Assembly: GCF_007923355.1 (NCBI RefSeq)
Contig: NZ_VOGO01000007.1
Location: 124,001 to 188,000 of the forward strand
Source: Falsiphaeobacter marinintestinus
GTDB taxonomy: Bacteria > Pseudomonadota > Alphaproteobacteria > Rhodobacterales > Rhodobacteraceae
Direction: 5' to 3'
Length of the DNA stretch: 64,000 bases
The stretch's first letter is position 1. Every line of letters starts with the position of its first letter. Below the pieces are notes generated by a model, which was given only the letters and a program-made list of their open reading frames with translations, was not told the DNA's origin and searched no databases. Below, one piece after another: positions 23,801 through 30,895 of the stretch. The position numbers and the translations under genes are program-made.

Positions 23801-24296
23801 CGCCCCATGACGCTTTCAGCATCAGAGGATACCCGACCTCGGCTGCCTGGCCGCGGATCTTGTCCATGTCATCGCCCAGAACCTCGGTCGCCGGGATCAC
23901 CGGAACGCCGGCGGCAATAGCAACCTGACGGGCGCTGGCCTTGTCGCCAAGCGCGCGCATGGTCTCAGCCTTGGGGCCGATAAAGGTGATGCCGTTCGCA
24001 GCACAGGCATCCACGAAATCCGGGTTCTCGCTGAGCAGACCATAGCCGGGATGGATCGCATCAGCCCCGCTTTCGCGGGCGACGCGGATAATCTCGTCAA
24101 TGCTCAGATAGGCGGCCACCGGCCCCAGCCCTTCACCGATCCGGTATGCCTCATCCGCTTTGAACCGGTGCAGGCCAAGTTTGTCTTCCTCGGCATAGAT
24201 GGCGACGGTGCGTTTTCCCATTTCGTTGGCTGCGCGCATGATGCGGATGGCAATCTCACCGCGGTTCGCGATCAGGATCTTCTTGAAATCTGGCAA
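20856..24296 (-). CDS. pyc: pyruvate carboxylase
   Basis: A 1146-residue biotin enzyme that carboxylates pyruvate to oxaloacetate, refilling the TCA cycle. The single chain has all domains: biotin carboxylase (about 1-455; KILIANRGEIAIRI, GGGGRGMRPIQ ATP-grasp loop, FFIEVNPRVQVEHTVTEE), carboxyltransferase (about 530-810; DTTMRDGHQSLLATR, with the metal ligands in HFHTHDTAG), the linker/tetramerisation region, and a C-terminal biotinyl domain with EAMKME (biotinylated lysine) near residue 1112. Length fits the usual 1140-1180. The rhodanese gene is divergent, with 230 bases between; control is not evident. Confidence 0.97.
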   Translation of the reverse strand: MPDFKKILIANRGEIAIRIMRAANEMGKRTVAIYAEEDKLGLHRFKADEAYRIGEGLGPVAAYLSIDEIIRVARESGADAIHPGYGLLSENPDFVDACAANGITFIGPKAETMRALGDKASARQVAIAAGVPVIPATEVLGDDMDKIRGQAAEVGYPLMLKASWGGGGRGMRPIQSEDELEEKVLEGRREAEAAFGNGEGYLEKMITRARHVEVQILGDKHGQIYHLFERDCSVQRRNQKVVERAPAPYLSEKQREEICELGRKICAHVNYECAGTVEFLMDMESGKFFFIEVNPRVQVEHTVTEEVTGIDIVQAQIMIAEGKTIAEATGKAAQSDIQLNGHALQTRVTTEDPQNNFIPDYGRITAYRSATGMGIRLDGGTAYAGGVITRYYDSLLTKVTAHAQTPEKAIARMDRALREFRIRGVSTNISFVENLLKHPTFLSNEYTTKFIDETPELFQFEQRRDRGTKVLTYIADITVNGHPETKDRPLPPPDLKDPRGPTPKAEPMMGTRNLLEQKGPQAVADWMKAQKQLLITDTTMRDGHQSLLATRMRSIDMIKVAPAYAANLPQLFSIECWGGATFDVAYRFLQECPWQRLRDLRERLPNVMTQMLLRGSNGVGYTNYPDNVVQEFVRQAAETGIDVFRVFDSLNWVENMRVAMDAVVESGKICEGTICYTGDINDPDRAKYNLKYYVGMAKDLEAAGAHVLGLKDMAGLLKPTAAKQLVSALKQEVGLPIHFHTHDTAGVAIATILAASEAGVDAVDCAMDSFSGNTSQATLGSLVESMRNTDRDPGLDIKAIREISDYFEAVRAHYAAFESGLQAPASEVYLHEMPGGQFTNLKAQARSLGLEDRWHEVAQMYADVNRMFGDIVKVTPSSKVVGDMALMMVSQGLTRSQVEDPSTDVAFPDSVIDMMRGNLGQPPGGFPAVIVEKVLKDEAPNTERPGKHLEPVDLKAVRAQAVAELDGIEIDNEDLNGYLMYPKVFSDYLRRHETYGPVRTLPTHTFFYGMEPGDEISAEIDPGKTLEIRLQAIGETDENGEVKVFFELNGQPRVIRVPNRMVSASSTARPKAEAGNPKHVGAPMPGVVAMVAVHAGQQVKQGDMLLTIEAMKMETGIHADHDAVIKAVHVQSGGQIDAKDLLVELE

Positions 24297-24525
24297 GGGC
24301 AGGCCCCCCTTTTTCGTGCTCTGTCCGAAATTTGCCCAAGGCGTAAGTCACCGGTCAGGCCAAGCGCAATACCAAGGAGTGCGTATTTTGTTACATTTCG
24401 GCAAGGTTTCGCTTTTATATGCGATAAAGGCCCGTCGTATCACCCGAAAGTCCGGATGTGTCAGGTTGCATGCCGAAATCGAACGTGGCAATGAAGGAAA
24501 CACGTACTGTAAATGGAATGTGAAA

Positions 24526-24987
24526 ATGACTGACCGACGCGCCTTTTTGATGGCTCTTGGGGCCGCATTTGCCCTTCCCTCGATCACGCAGGCCAGTGCG
24601 GGAATCGTGACGCCGCATCAGGCGCATGACGCGGTCACTGACGGCTCGATGATCCTTGTCGATATCCGCACACCGGCAGAATGGGAGGCGACCGGCGTGG
24701 CCAAAGGGGCCTGGTTGCTTGACATGACGCATGATCAGTTCGGTCCGCGTCTTCTGGCTGTGCTCGACCGCAACCCCGACCACAAGGTGGCCATCATCTG
24801 CCGGACGGGAAATCGTAGCGGGTATCTGATGGGGGTTTTGGCCAAGAACGGGATTACAGGCGTCTATGATGTGTCTGCCGGGATGGCAGGTGGCCCCAAC
24901 GGCATGGGGTGGATTCCGGCCGGATTGCCGGTCGTGGACGCAGTCCAGGCGTATGACGCTATGCCCGGTGATTTGCGCGCGGGTTGA
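24526..24987 (+). CDS. exported rhodanese-like domain protein
   Basis: A 153-residue single-domain rhodanese with an export signal at the N-terminus (TDRRAFLMALGAAFALPS, cleavage near ITQASA); the twin arginine and following hydrophobic segment suggest Tat export. SMILVDIRTPAEWEATGVA is the domain start and IICRTGNRSGYL carries the active-site loop with the sulfur-accepting cysteine. ATG at 24526 is chosen over the upstream GTG six bases before it. The likely role is periplasmic sulfur transfer or thiosulfate handling; no sulfur-oxidation genes are next to it. It converges on the alpha-hydroxy-acid oxidase gene 12 bases away. Confidence 0.85.
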   Translation: MTDRRAFLMALGAAFALPSITQASAGIVTPHQAHDAVTDGSMILVDIRTPAEWEATGVAKGAWLLDMTHDQFGPRLLAVLDRNPDHKVAIICRTGNRSGYLMGVLAKNGITGVYDVSAGMAGGPNGMGWIPAGLPVVDAVQAYDAMPGDLRAG

Positions 24988-24999
24988 TCGGGCGAAGTC

Positions 25000-26163
25000 T
25001 TAGGTCAAAAGAGCCCCTTTCAGATCGGCAATGCTGCGCGCACCGATCTGGCCCATATTGGCGGCCATATCCTTTGCCAGAATATCCGCCAGATGATCTG
25101 GCCCCTGTGCGCCAATTGCCCCAAGCGCATAGTGGAACGCCCGCCCCAGCATCACGAAATCCGCGCCCAAAGCGAGGGCGCGCAGAATATCCAGCCCGCC
25201 TTCGACCCCGCTGTCAAAAATCAGCGGAAGAGACGTCGCAGCCCGGATCGCCGGCAACGCTTCGATACTGGACAGCGATGCATCAAACTGGCGACCCGCA
25301 TGGTTCGAGATCCAGATCGCATCGACCCCGGCCTGTTCCAGCTTAGGCGCATCCTCGGCGCGCAAGACACCTTTCACCAAAAGCGGCCCGTCCCAGTTGT
25401 CGCGCAACCACTGCAGGTATTCCCAATCGGGCGAGGTCCGCAGCAGGTACCCGGCATGGGCGGTCGAACTCAGCCCGGTCAAGTTCTCGGCGTATTCGTC
25501 GATCAACCGCATGCGTGGCATCCCATGGCGCAATGTGCCAAGCGCCCAGGCCGGGCAGGTGGCAACCTGGGCCAACAGGCGGGGCGTCAGGCTGGGCGGT
25601 GTCGTTAGCCCGGATCGCACCTGACGTTCGCGACGCGACGCCACCGGAACATCGACGGTCAGGACAAGTGTACGAAATCCAGCGGCTTTCGCACGATTCA
25701 GCATGTCCATGCGGATCTCGGGGTCACGCGGGGGATACATCTGAAACCAGCCGTGCTCTCCCAGGCAGGGCGCAACAGTTTCTGGCGTCTGGGTTGCCAC
25801 GGTTGAAAGGGAATAGGGAAGGCCCAGCCGTTTGCCCGCTGCCGCCAGCAAACGTTCGGCGTCGGGCCAGATCAGACCGGACATCCCCAAGGGTGAAATA
25901 CCGACGGGCAGGGGAAAGGCGTGCCCCAGAAAGCTGGTCGACAGGTCGGGTTCGAATTCGCCATGCAGGATCGAGGGCGCAAACAGGATCTCGTCCAGTT
26001 TGGCGCGATTGCGGTCCTTGGTGTGTTCCTGACCGGTGGCACTGTCGAGGTATTCCCAAACGAAATGCGGGATGCGGCGTTGCGCCCTGAGCTTGAGGTC
26101 AAGGACCCCGGGATATTGGCTGTGCAGATTCATGGCGCGACTGTGCGACAGCTTGATCGCCAT
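25000..26163 (-). CDS. FMN-dependent alpha-hydroxy-acid dehydrogenase (L-lactate dehydrogenase type)
   Basis: An FMN enzyme of the LldD / glycolate-oxidase / mandelate dehydrogenase family, about 380 residues. Family motifs are HFVWEYLDSATGQE near the N-terminus, PVGISPLGMSGLIWPDAE, LVLTVDVPVASRRERQ (FMN-binding), LLVKGVLRAEDA (catalytic Lys region), and SNHAGRQFD with the active-site His and Arg. The usual motif is SNHGGRQ, so one glycine is alanine here. The product keto acid is probably pyruvate or glyoxylate; the precise substrate is open. Start codon is uncertain: ATG at 26178, 26163 and 26133 are in frame and none has a clear ribosome-binding site; homologous N-termini (MNLHSQYP-like) favour 26133 or 26163. 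Confidence 0.87.
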   Translation of the reverse strand: MAIKLSHSRAMNLHSQYPGVLDLKLRAQRRIPHFVWEYLDSATGQEHTKDRNRAKLDEILFAPSILHGEFEPDLSTSFLGHAFPLPVGISPLGMSGLIWPDAERLLAAAGKRLGLPYSLSTVATQTPETVAPCLGEHGWFQMYPPRDPEIRMDMLNRAKAAGFRTLVLTVDVPVASRRERQVRSGLTTPPSLTPRLLAQVATCPAWALGTLRHGMPRMRLIDEYAENLTGLSSTAHAGYLLRTSPDWEYLQWLRDNWDGPLLVKGVLRAEDAPKLEQAGVDAIWISNHAGRQFDASLSSIEALPAIRAATSLPLIFDSGVEGGLDILRALALGADFVMLGRAFHYALGAIGAQGPDHLADILAKDMAANMGQIGARSIADLKGALLT

Positions 26164-26253
26164 TGTCCAGATGGGCATTTATGGTGCAGAAATCGCGGGA
26201 ACATATATAGAACGTGACTTTCGCTTGATGCCGAAACACGCTAGGCTGACCGT

Positions 26254-28617
26254 ATGAGCAGTTTCGACGATATGGACGCCTTTGAGGCGGCTTCGCTTTC
26301 TTCCCGTGCCATGGCAGCGCGGCCAATGCCGTATCTTGACGGCCTGAACCCGGCCCAGCGGGAGGCTGTTGAAAACCTGGACGGCCCGGTGCTGATGCTG
26401 GCCGGGGCAGGGACGGGCAAGACCAAGGCGTTGACGGCGCGGATCGTACATCTGCTGAACACAGGCACCGCCCGCCCAAACGAAATTCTGGCCGTGACCT
26501 TCACCAACAAGGCCGCGCGCGAAATGAAGAACCGTGTCGGCGGCATGCTGGGTCAGGCGATCGAAGGCGTGCCGTGGCTGGGCACTTTTCATTCGATTTG
26601 TGTCAAGCTGTTGCGCCGCCATGCAGAACTGGTCGACCTGAAATCGAACTTCACCATTCTGGATACCGACGATCAACTGCGATTGCTCAAGCAATTGGTC
26701 TCGGCCGCCGGGATCGACGACAAGCGCTGGCCTGCGCGTCAGTTGCTGGGCGTCATCGATGACTGGAAAAACCGGGCTTTGACGCCTGACAAGGTACCCG
26801 CCGCCGATGCCGGGGCGTATAATCACAAGGGCGTCAAGCTGTACGCTCAGTACCAAACCCGGCTGCGCGACCTGAACGCCGTCGATTTCGGTGATCTGCT
26901 GCTGCATGTGGTTACGATCTTTCAGACGCACCCGGACGTCCTGCAGCAATACCAGCGCTGGTTCCGCTATATCATGGTTGACGAATACCAAGATACCAAC
27001 GTCGCCCAGTATCTGTGGCTGCGGCTTCTGGCGGGCGGTCACAAGAACATCTGTTGTGTCGGAGATGACGATCAGTCGATCTATGGCTGGCGCGGCGCCG
27101 AGGTGGGCAACATCCTGCGGTTTGAAAAGGATTTTCCGGGTGCAAAGGTCATCCGGCTTGAGCAGAATTACCGCTCGACCCCGCATATCCTGTCCGCCGC
27201 CGCCGGCGTTATCCGGGGCAATCAGGGCCGTCTGGGAAAAGAGCTTTGGACCGAAACAGAAGACGGCGAAAAGGTTCGCCTGATCGGCCATTGGGATGGC
27301 GAGGAAGAGGCGCGCTGGATCGGTGAAGAAGTCGAAAGCATGCAACGCGGCACGCGTGGGATGCGCAGCTATGGGCTGGATGAAATGGCCATCCTTGTGC
27401 GCGCCTCGCATCAGATGCGGGCCTTTGAAGACCGGTTTCTGACCATCGGTTTGCCCTATCGCGTGATCGGCGGACCGCGGTTTTACGAGCGGTTAGAGAT
27501 TCGTGATGCCATGGCCTATTTCCGTGTCGTGGTGTCGCCTGACGACGATCTGGCGTTCGAGCGTATCGTCAACACCCCCAAACGCGGACTTGGTGACAAG
27601 GCGCGTCAGACCATCCAGACGGTGGCCCGCGCCAATGGCGTCAGCCTTGTCGAAGGCTCCAGACTGGCGGTCGATGGGGCCATGATCAAAGGCAAGGGCG
27701 GGGCGCACCTGCGCGAACTGGTCGAAAACCTGCGCCGCTGGGGCCGGATGGCGGGCGATGCTGATCTGACCCATATGGAACTGGCCGAAATCATCCTTGA
27801 TGAATCGGGCTATACCGGGATGTGGCAGAACGACAAGACGCCCGAAGCGCCGGGCCGTTTGGAGAACCTGAAGGAACTGGTCAACCAGCTGGAGAACTTT
27901 GAAAACCTGCAAGGCTTTCTGGAGCATGTCAGTCTGGTCATGGATAATGAAAGCTCGGATTCCGAACAAAAGATTTCAATCATGACGTTGCACGCGGCCA
28001 AGGGGCTCGAATTTCCTGCGGTGTTTCTGCCGGGCTGGGAAGACGGTCTGTTCCCGTCCCAACGCAGCATGGACGAAACCGGCCTGAAAGGTCTCGAAGA
28101 AGAACGCAGGCTGGCTTATGTCGGCATCACCCGCGCGGAAGAGGTCTGTACGATCTCGTTCGTTGCCAACCGCCGGGTTTTCGGCCAGTGGCAATCCGCG
28201 CTGCCGTCGCGGTTCATCGATGAATTACCCGAAGATCATGTCGAGGTGCTGACCCCGCCCGGGCTGTATGGTGGTGGCTATGGGGCCGCCGCGCCCAGCG
28301 GGGCGCAAGGTGCGGTAAAAAGTAATATCGAAGCCCGCGTGGCTGCGGCCGATGGCTATAATTCACCGGGCTGGAAACGGCTTCAGGCCCGCGCGGGTGA
28401 ACGGGGCATGTCGCAACCCAAGGAAACCCGGAATTCGGTGATTGATCTGGATGCCGTGTCCAGTTTCACGGTGGGCGACCGGGTGTTCCATCAGAAATTC
28501 GGCTATGGGGCCGTGATCGGGATCGAAGGCGACAAGCTTGAGATCGATTTCGAAAAGGCCGGGCAAAAAAAGGTGGTTGCCCGATTTATCTCGGCCAGCG
28601 ACGACGTTCCATTCTGA
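26254..28617 (+). CDS. uvrD: UvrD/PcrA-type ATP-dependent DNA helicase
   Basis: A 787-residue superfamily 1 3'-5' helicase acting in nucleotide excision and mismatch repair. Motifs in order: LNPAQREAVENLDGPVLMLA (Q motif), AGAGTGKT (Walker A, near residue 51), VTFTNKAAREMKNR (Ia), VDEYQDTN (Walker B), GDDDQSIYGWRGA (III), LEQNYRS (IV), MTLHAAKGLEFPAVFLPG (V) and YVGITRAEE (VI). The C-terminal 50 residues (VGDRVFHQKFGYGAVIGIEG) form the Tudor-like RNA-polymerase-binding domain found on UvrD/PcrA, which supports a transcription-coupled repair role. It is divergent from the alpha-hydroxy-acid oxidase gene. Confidence 0.95.
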   Translation: MSSFDDMDAFEAASLSSRAMAARPMPYLDGLNPAQREAVENLDGPVLMLAGAGTGKTKALTARIVHLLNTGTARPNEILAVTFTNKAAREMKNRVGGMLGQAIEGVPWLGTFHSICVKLLRRHAELVDLKSNFTILDTDDQLRLLKQLVSAAGIDDKRWPARQLLGVIDDWKNRALTPDKVPAADAGAYNHKGVKLYAQYQTRLRDLNAVDFGDLLLHVVTIFQTHPDVLQQYQRWFRYIMVDEYQDTNVAQYLWLRLLAGGHKNICCVGDDDQSIYGWRGAEVGNILRFEKDFPGAKVIRLEQNYRSTPHILSAAAGVIRGNQGRLGKELWTETEDGEKVRLIGHWDGEEEARWIGEEVESMQRGTRGMRSYGLDEMAILVRASHQMRAFEDRFLTIGLPYRVIGGPRFYERLEIRDAMAYFRVVVSPDDDLAFERIVNTPKRGLGDKARQTIQTVARANGVSLVEGSRLAVDGAMIKGKGGAHLRELVENLRRWGRMAGDADLTHMELAEIILDESGYTGMWQNDKTPEAPGRLENLKELVNQLENFENLQGFLEHVSLVMDNESSDSEQKISIMTLHAAKGLEFPAVFLPGWEDGLFPSQRSMDETGLKGLEEERRLAYVGITRAEEVCTISFVANRRVFGQWQSALPSRFIDELPEDHVEVLTPPGLYGGGYGAAAPSGAQGAVKSNIEARVAAADGYNSPGWKRLQARAGERGMSQPKETRNSVIDLDAVSSFTVGDRVFHQKFGYGAVIGIEGDKLEIDFEKAGQKKVVARFISASDDVPF

Positions 28618-28659
28618 TCCTCCCCTTCTTTTCCTCTTGCTGAAAATATCCCGGGGAGC

Positions 28660-28679
28660 GCGAGGGGCTGGCCCCTCGC
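28660..28679 (+). terminator. GC-rich hairpin after uvrD (terminator or repetitive palindrome)
   Basis: GCGAGGGGC / GCCCCTCGC form a perfect 9-bp inverted repeat with almost no spacer (28660-28668 and 28671-28679). The flanking text (CTTGCTGAAAATATCCCGG before it) resembles a palindromic unit that recurs between genes in Rhodobacteraceae genomes. There is no T run. It probably ends uvrD transcription in a Rho-assisted way. Confidence 0.5.
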
Positions 28680-28804
28680 TTGTCTGCTCGTGATCGGTCC
28701 GCCTTGGCTGGCGCGCGTCGGCAAGAATGTGTCGCTGCCGATATTGACGTCACGCGCTGGGCGGGCAAGCCTGCATTACCCAAAGTATCCGGCAGGAGGC
28801 CCAG

Positions 28805-30847
28805 ATGAGCACCGACCCGCTGCTTCAACCCTTTCAATTGAAACACCTGACGCTGAAAAACCGGATCATGACCACCAGCCATGAACCGGCCTATCCCGAA
28901 GACGGGATGCCCCGGGACCGCTATCGCGCTTATCATGTCGAACGCGCCAGGGGCGGCATCGCGATGACGATGACAGCCGGGTCGGCCTTGGTTTCCAAAG
29001 ACAGCCCGCCGGCCTTCAATAATGTGTTGGCCTACAAAGACGAAGTTGTACCGTGGATGCGGCAACTCGTTAATGCCTGCCATGACCATGACTGTGCGGT
29101 AATGATCCAACTGACCCATCTGGGATGGCGCAGCCGGTGGGATTGGGGCGATTGGCTGCCGACTTTGGCACCGGGGCCACGGCGCGAACCGGCGCACCGT
29201 GCCTTTCCGAAAGTGATGGAAGACTGGGACATCGCCCGGGTGATCTCGGACTATGCCGATGCCGCGGAACGCATGAAAGACGCAGGGTTGGACGGTATCG
29301 AACTTGAGGCTTATGGACATCTGATCGATGCGTTCTGGTCGGGGCATCTGAACACGCTGGACGCGCCTTGGGGCGGCGAAGACATTGATCAGCGCCTGGC
29401 GTTTTCTCAACATGTTCTGCAGGCCATCCGGGACCGTGTCGGGCCAGAGTTTATTGTGGGTGTTCGCTATACTGCTGATGATCTGCAACCGGGTGGGATT
29501 ACGCAAGCAGATGGGCTGGCCATTGGGCATGCGCTGAAAGACAGCGGGTTGGTGGATTTCCTGAATGTCATCAAAGGCCGGGTCGATACCGACGCCACGT
29601 TGACCGACGTGATCCCGGTACAGGGCATGCGCGGCGCGCCGCATCTGGATTTTGCCGGACAGATCCGGTCTGAGGTCGGGCTGCCAACATTCCACGCCGC
29701 CCGCATCCCGGATGTTGCCACGGCGCGGCATGCGGTGGCGTCGGGCTTACTTGATATGGTGGGCATGACGCGGGCGCATATCGCGGACCCTCACATCGTG
29801 GCCAAGATCCGGGCTGGTCGCGAGGATGATATCCGGCCCTGCGTCGGCGCCACGTATTGTCTGGATCGGATTTATGGCGGGGGCGAGGCGCTGTGTATCC
29901 ATAACCCCTCTACGGGGCGCGAACTGTCGCTGCCCCACCATATTGCGCCTGCTGACACGCGCAAGAAAGTGGTAATCGTCGGTGCAGGGCCCGGCGGGCT
30001 TGAGGCGGCGCGGGTGGCTGCCGAGCGCGGCCATGAGGTGACCGTGTTCGAAGCCGCTGCCAACCCCGGTGGCCAGTTGCGGCTGACAGCGCAGTCACCA
30101 CGCCGCCGCGAAATGATCGGGATCATCGAATGGCGCATGGCCCAATGCGCGGCCCGCGATGTTGTGTTTCATTTCAATAGTTGGGCCGAAGCCGACGACG
30201 TGACAGGGCTGAACCCGGATGTCGTGGTGGTTGCCACCGGCGGTTTGCCAGAAGTAAGTGTGCTGGAGCAGGGCAATGATCTGGCGGTCACGGCCTGGGA
30301 CATCCTGTCGGGCGATGTGAAGCCGGGGCAGGACGTTCTGATTTATGACGACATGGGAGATCACGCTGCCCTGCAAGCTGCAGAGGTGATTGCTGCAGCG
30401 GGAAATCGTGTTGAATTGATGACCCGCGACCGAAATCTGTCGCCCGAAGTGATGGGCATGAACCTTGTGCCGTATCTGCGCACTCTGCAGGAGAAAGATG
30501 TGGTTTTGAGTGTCGCGCGCCGGCTTTTGTCCCTGACCCGCGAAGGAAACCGGCTGAAGGCGCGGATCGGAACGGATTATTCCGCACATGAGACCAGCGC
30601 TATCTTTGATCAGGTGATCGTCAATCAGGGGGTTGTGCCACTTGACGGGGTTTACTTTGATCTTAAGCCGCAGTCACGCAACCTTGGTGAAGTGGACCAT
30701 AGCGCCCTGACCGGGGCCGATCTGGCGCCGTTTCCTGATCACAACCCGACCGGTGCCTTCGATCTGTATCGGATCGGCGACGCCATAGCGTCGCGCAACA
30801 CCCATGCCGCGATCTATGACGCCATGCGGATCGGCGTGCTTTGGTAA
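28805..30847 (+). CDS. TMADH/2,4-dienoyl-CoA reductase-like FMN/FAD oxidoreductase (N-methylproline demethylase-like)
   Basis: A 680-residue flavoenzyme. Residues 1-335 form an Old Yellow Enzyme-type FMN TIM barrel (LKNRIMTTSHEPAYP, MIQLTHLGWRSRW, GMTRAHIADPH), then an Fe-S segment (CVGATYCLDRIYGGGEALC), then FAD and NAD(P) domains from about 388 (VVIVGAGPGGLEAARVAAERG). The best known relatives are trimethylamine/dimethylamine dehydrogenases and the stachydrine pathway N-methylproline demethylase, whose N-terminal text (SHEPAYPEDGMP) is very similar. Three of the four usual cluster cysteines are present (346, 352, 364); the second is Ala349. The exact amine substrate is inferred only by similarity. 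Confidence 0.82.
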   Translation: MSTDPLLQPFQLKHLTLKNRIMTTSHEPAYPEDGMPRDRYRAYHVERARGGIAMTMTAGSALVSKDSPPAFNNVLAYKDEVVPWMRQLVNACHDHDCAVMIQLTHLGWRSRWDWGDWLPTLAPGPRREPAHRAFPKVMEDWDIARVISDYADAAERMKDAGLDGIELEAYGHLIDAFWSGHLNTLDAPWGGEDIDQRLAFSQHVLQAIRDRVGPEFIVGVRYTADDLQPGGITQADGLAIGHALKDSGLVDFLNVIKGRVDTDATLTDVIPVQGMRGAPHLDFAGQIRSEVGLPTFHAARIPDVATARHAVASGLLDMVGMTRAHIADPHIVAKIRAGREDDIRPCVGATYCLDRIYGGGEALCIHNPSTGRELSLPHHIAPADTRKKVVIVGAGPGGLEAARVAAERGHEVTVFEAAANPGGQLRLTAQSPRRREMIGIIEWRMAQCAARDVVFHFNSWAEADDVTGLNPDVVVVATGGLPEVSVLEQGNDLAVTAWDILSGDVKPGQDVLIYDDMGDHAALQAAEVIAAAGNRVELMTRDRNLSPEVMGMNLVPYLRTLQEKDVVLSVARRLLSLTREGNRLKARIGTDYSAHETSAIFDQVIVNQGVVPLDGVYFDLKPQSRNLGEVDHSALTGADLAPFPDHNPTGAFDLYRIGDAIASRNTHAAIYDAMRIGVLW

Positions 30848-30895
30848 CGTGATGGGGATGTTGATCCGGTGCCTTCATGGGGGGATGGTGTCGGA

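Noticed and set aside
22392-23810. Long plus-strand frame of 472 codons inside pyruvate carboxylase
   Set aside because: It is antisense to a complete, well conserved gene and has no family features; long shadow frames are common at this GC content.
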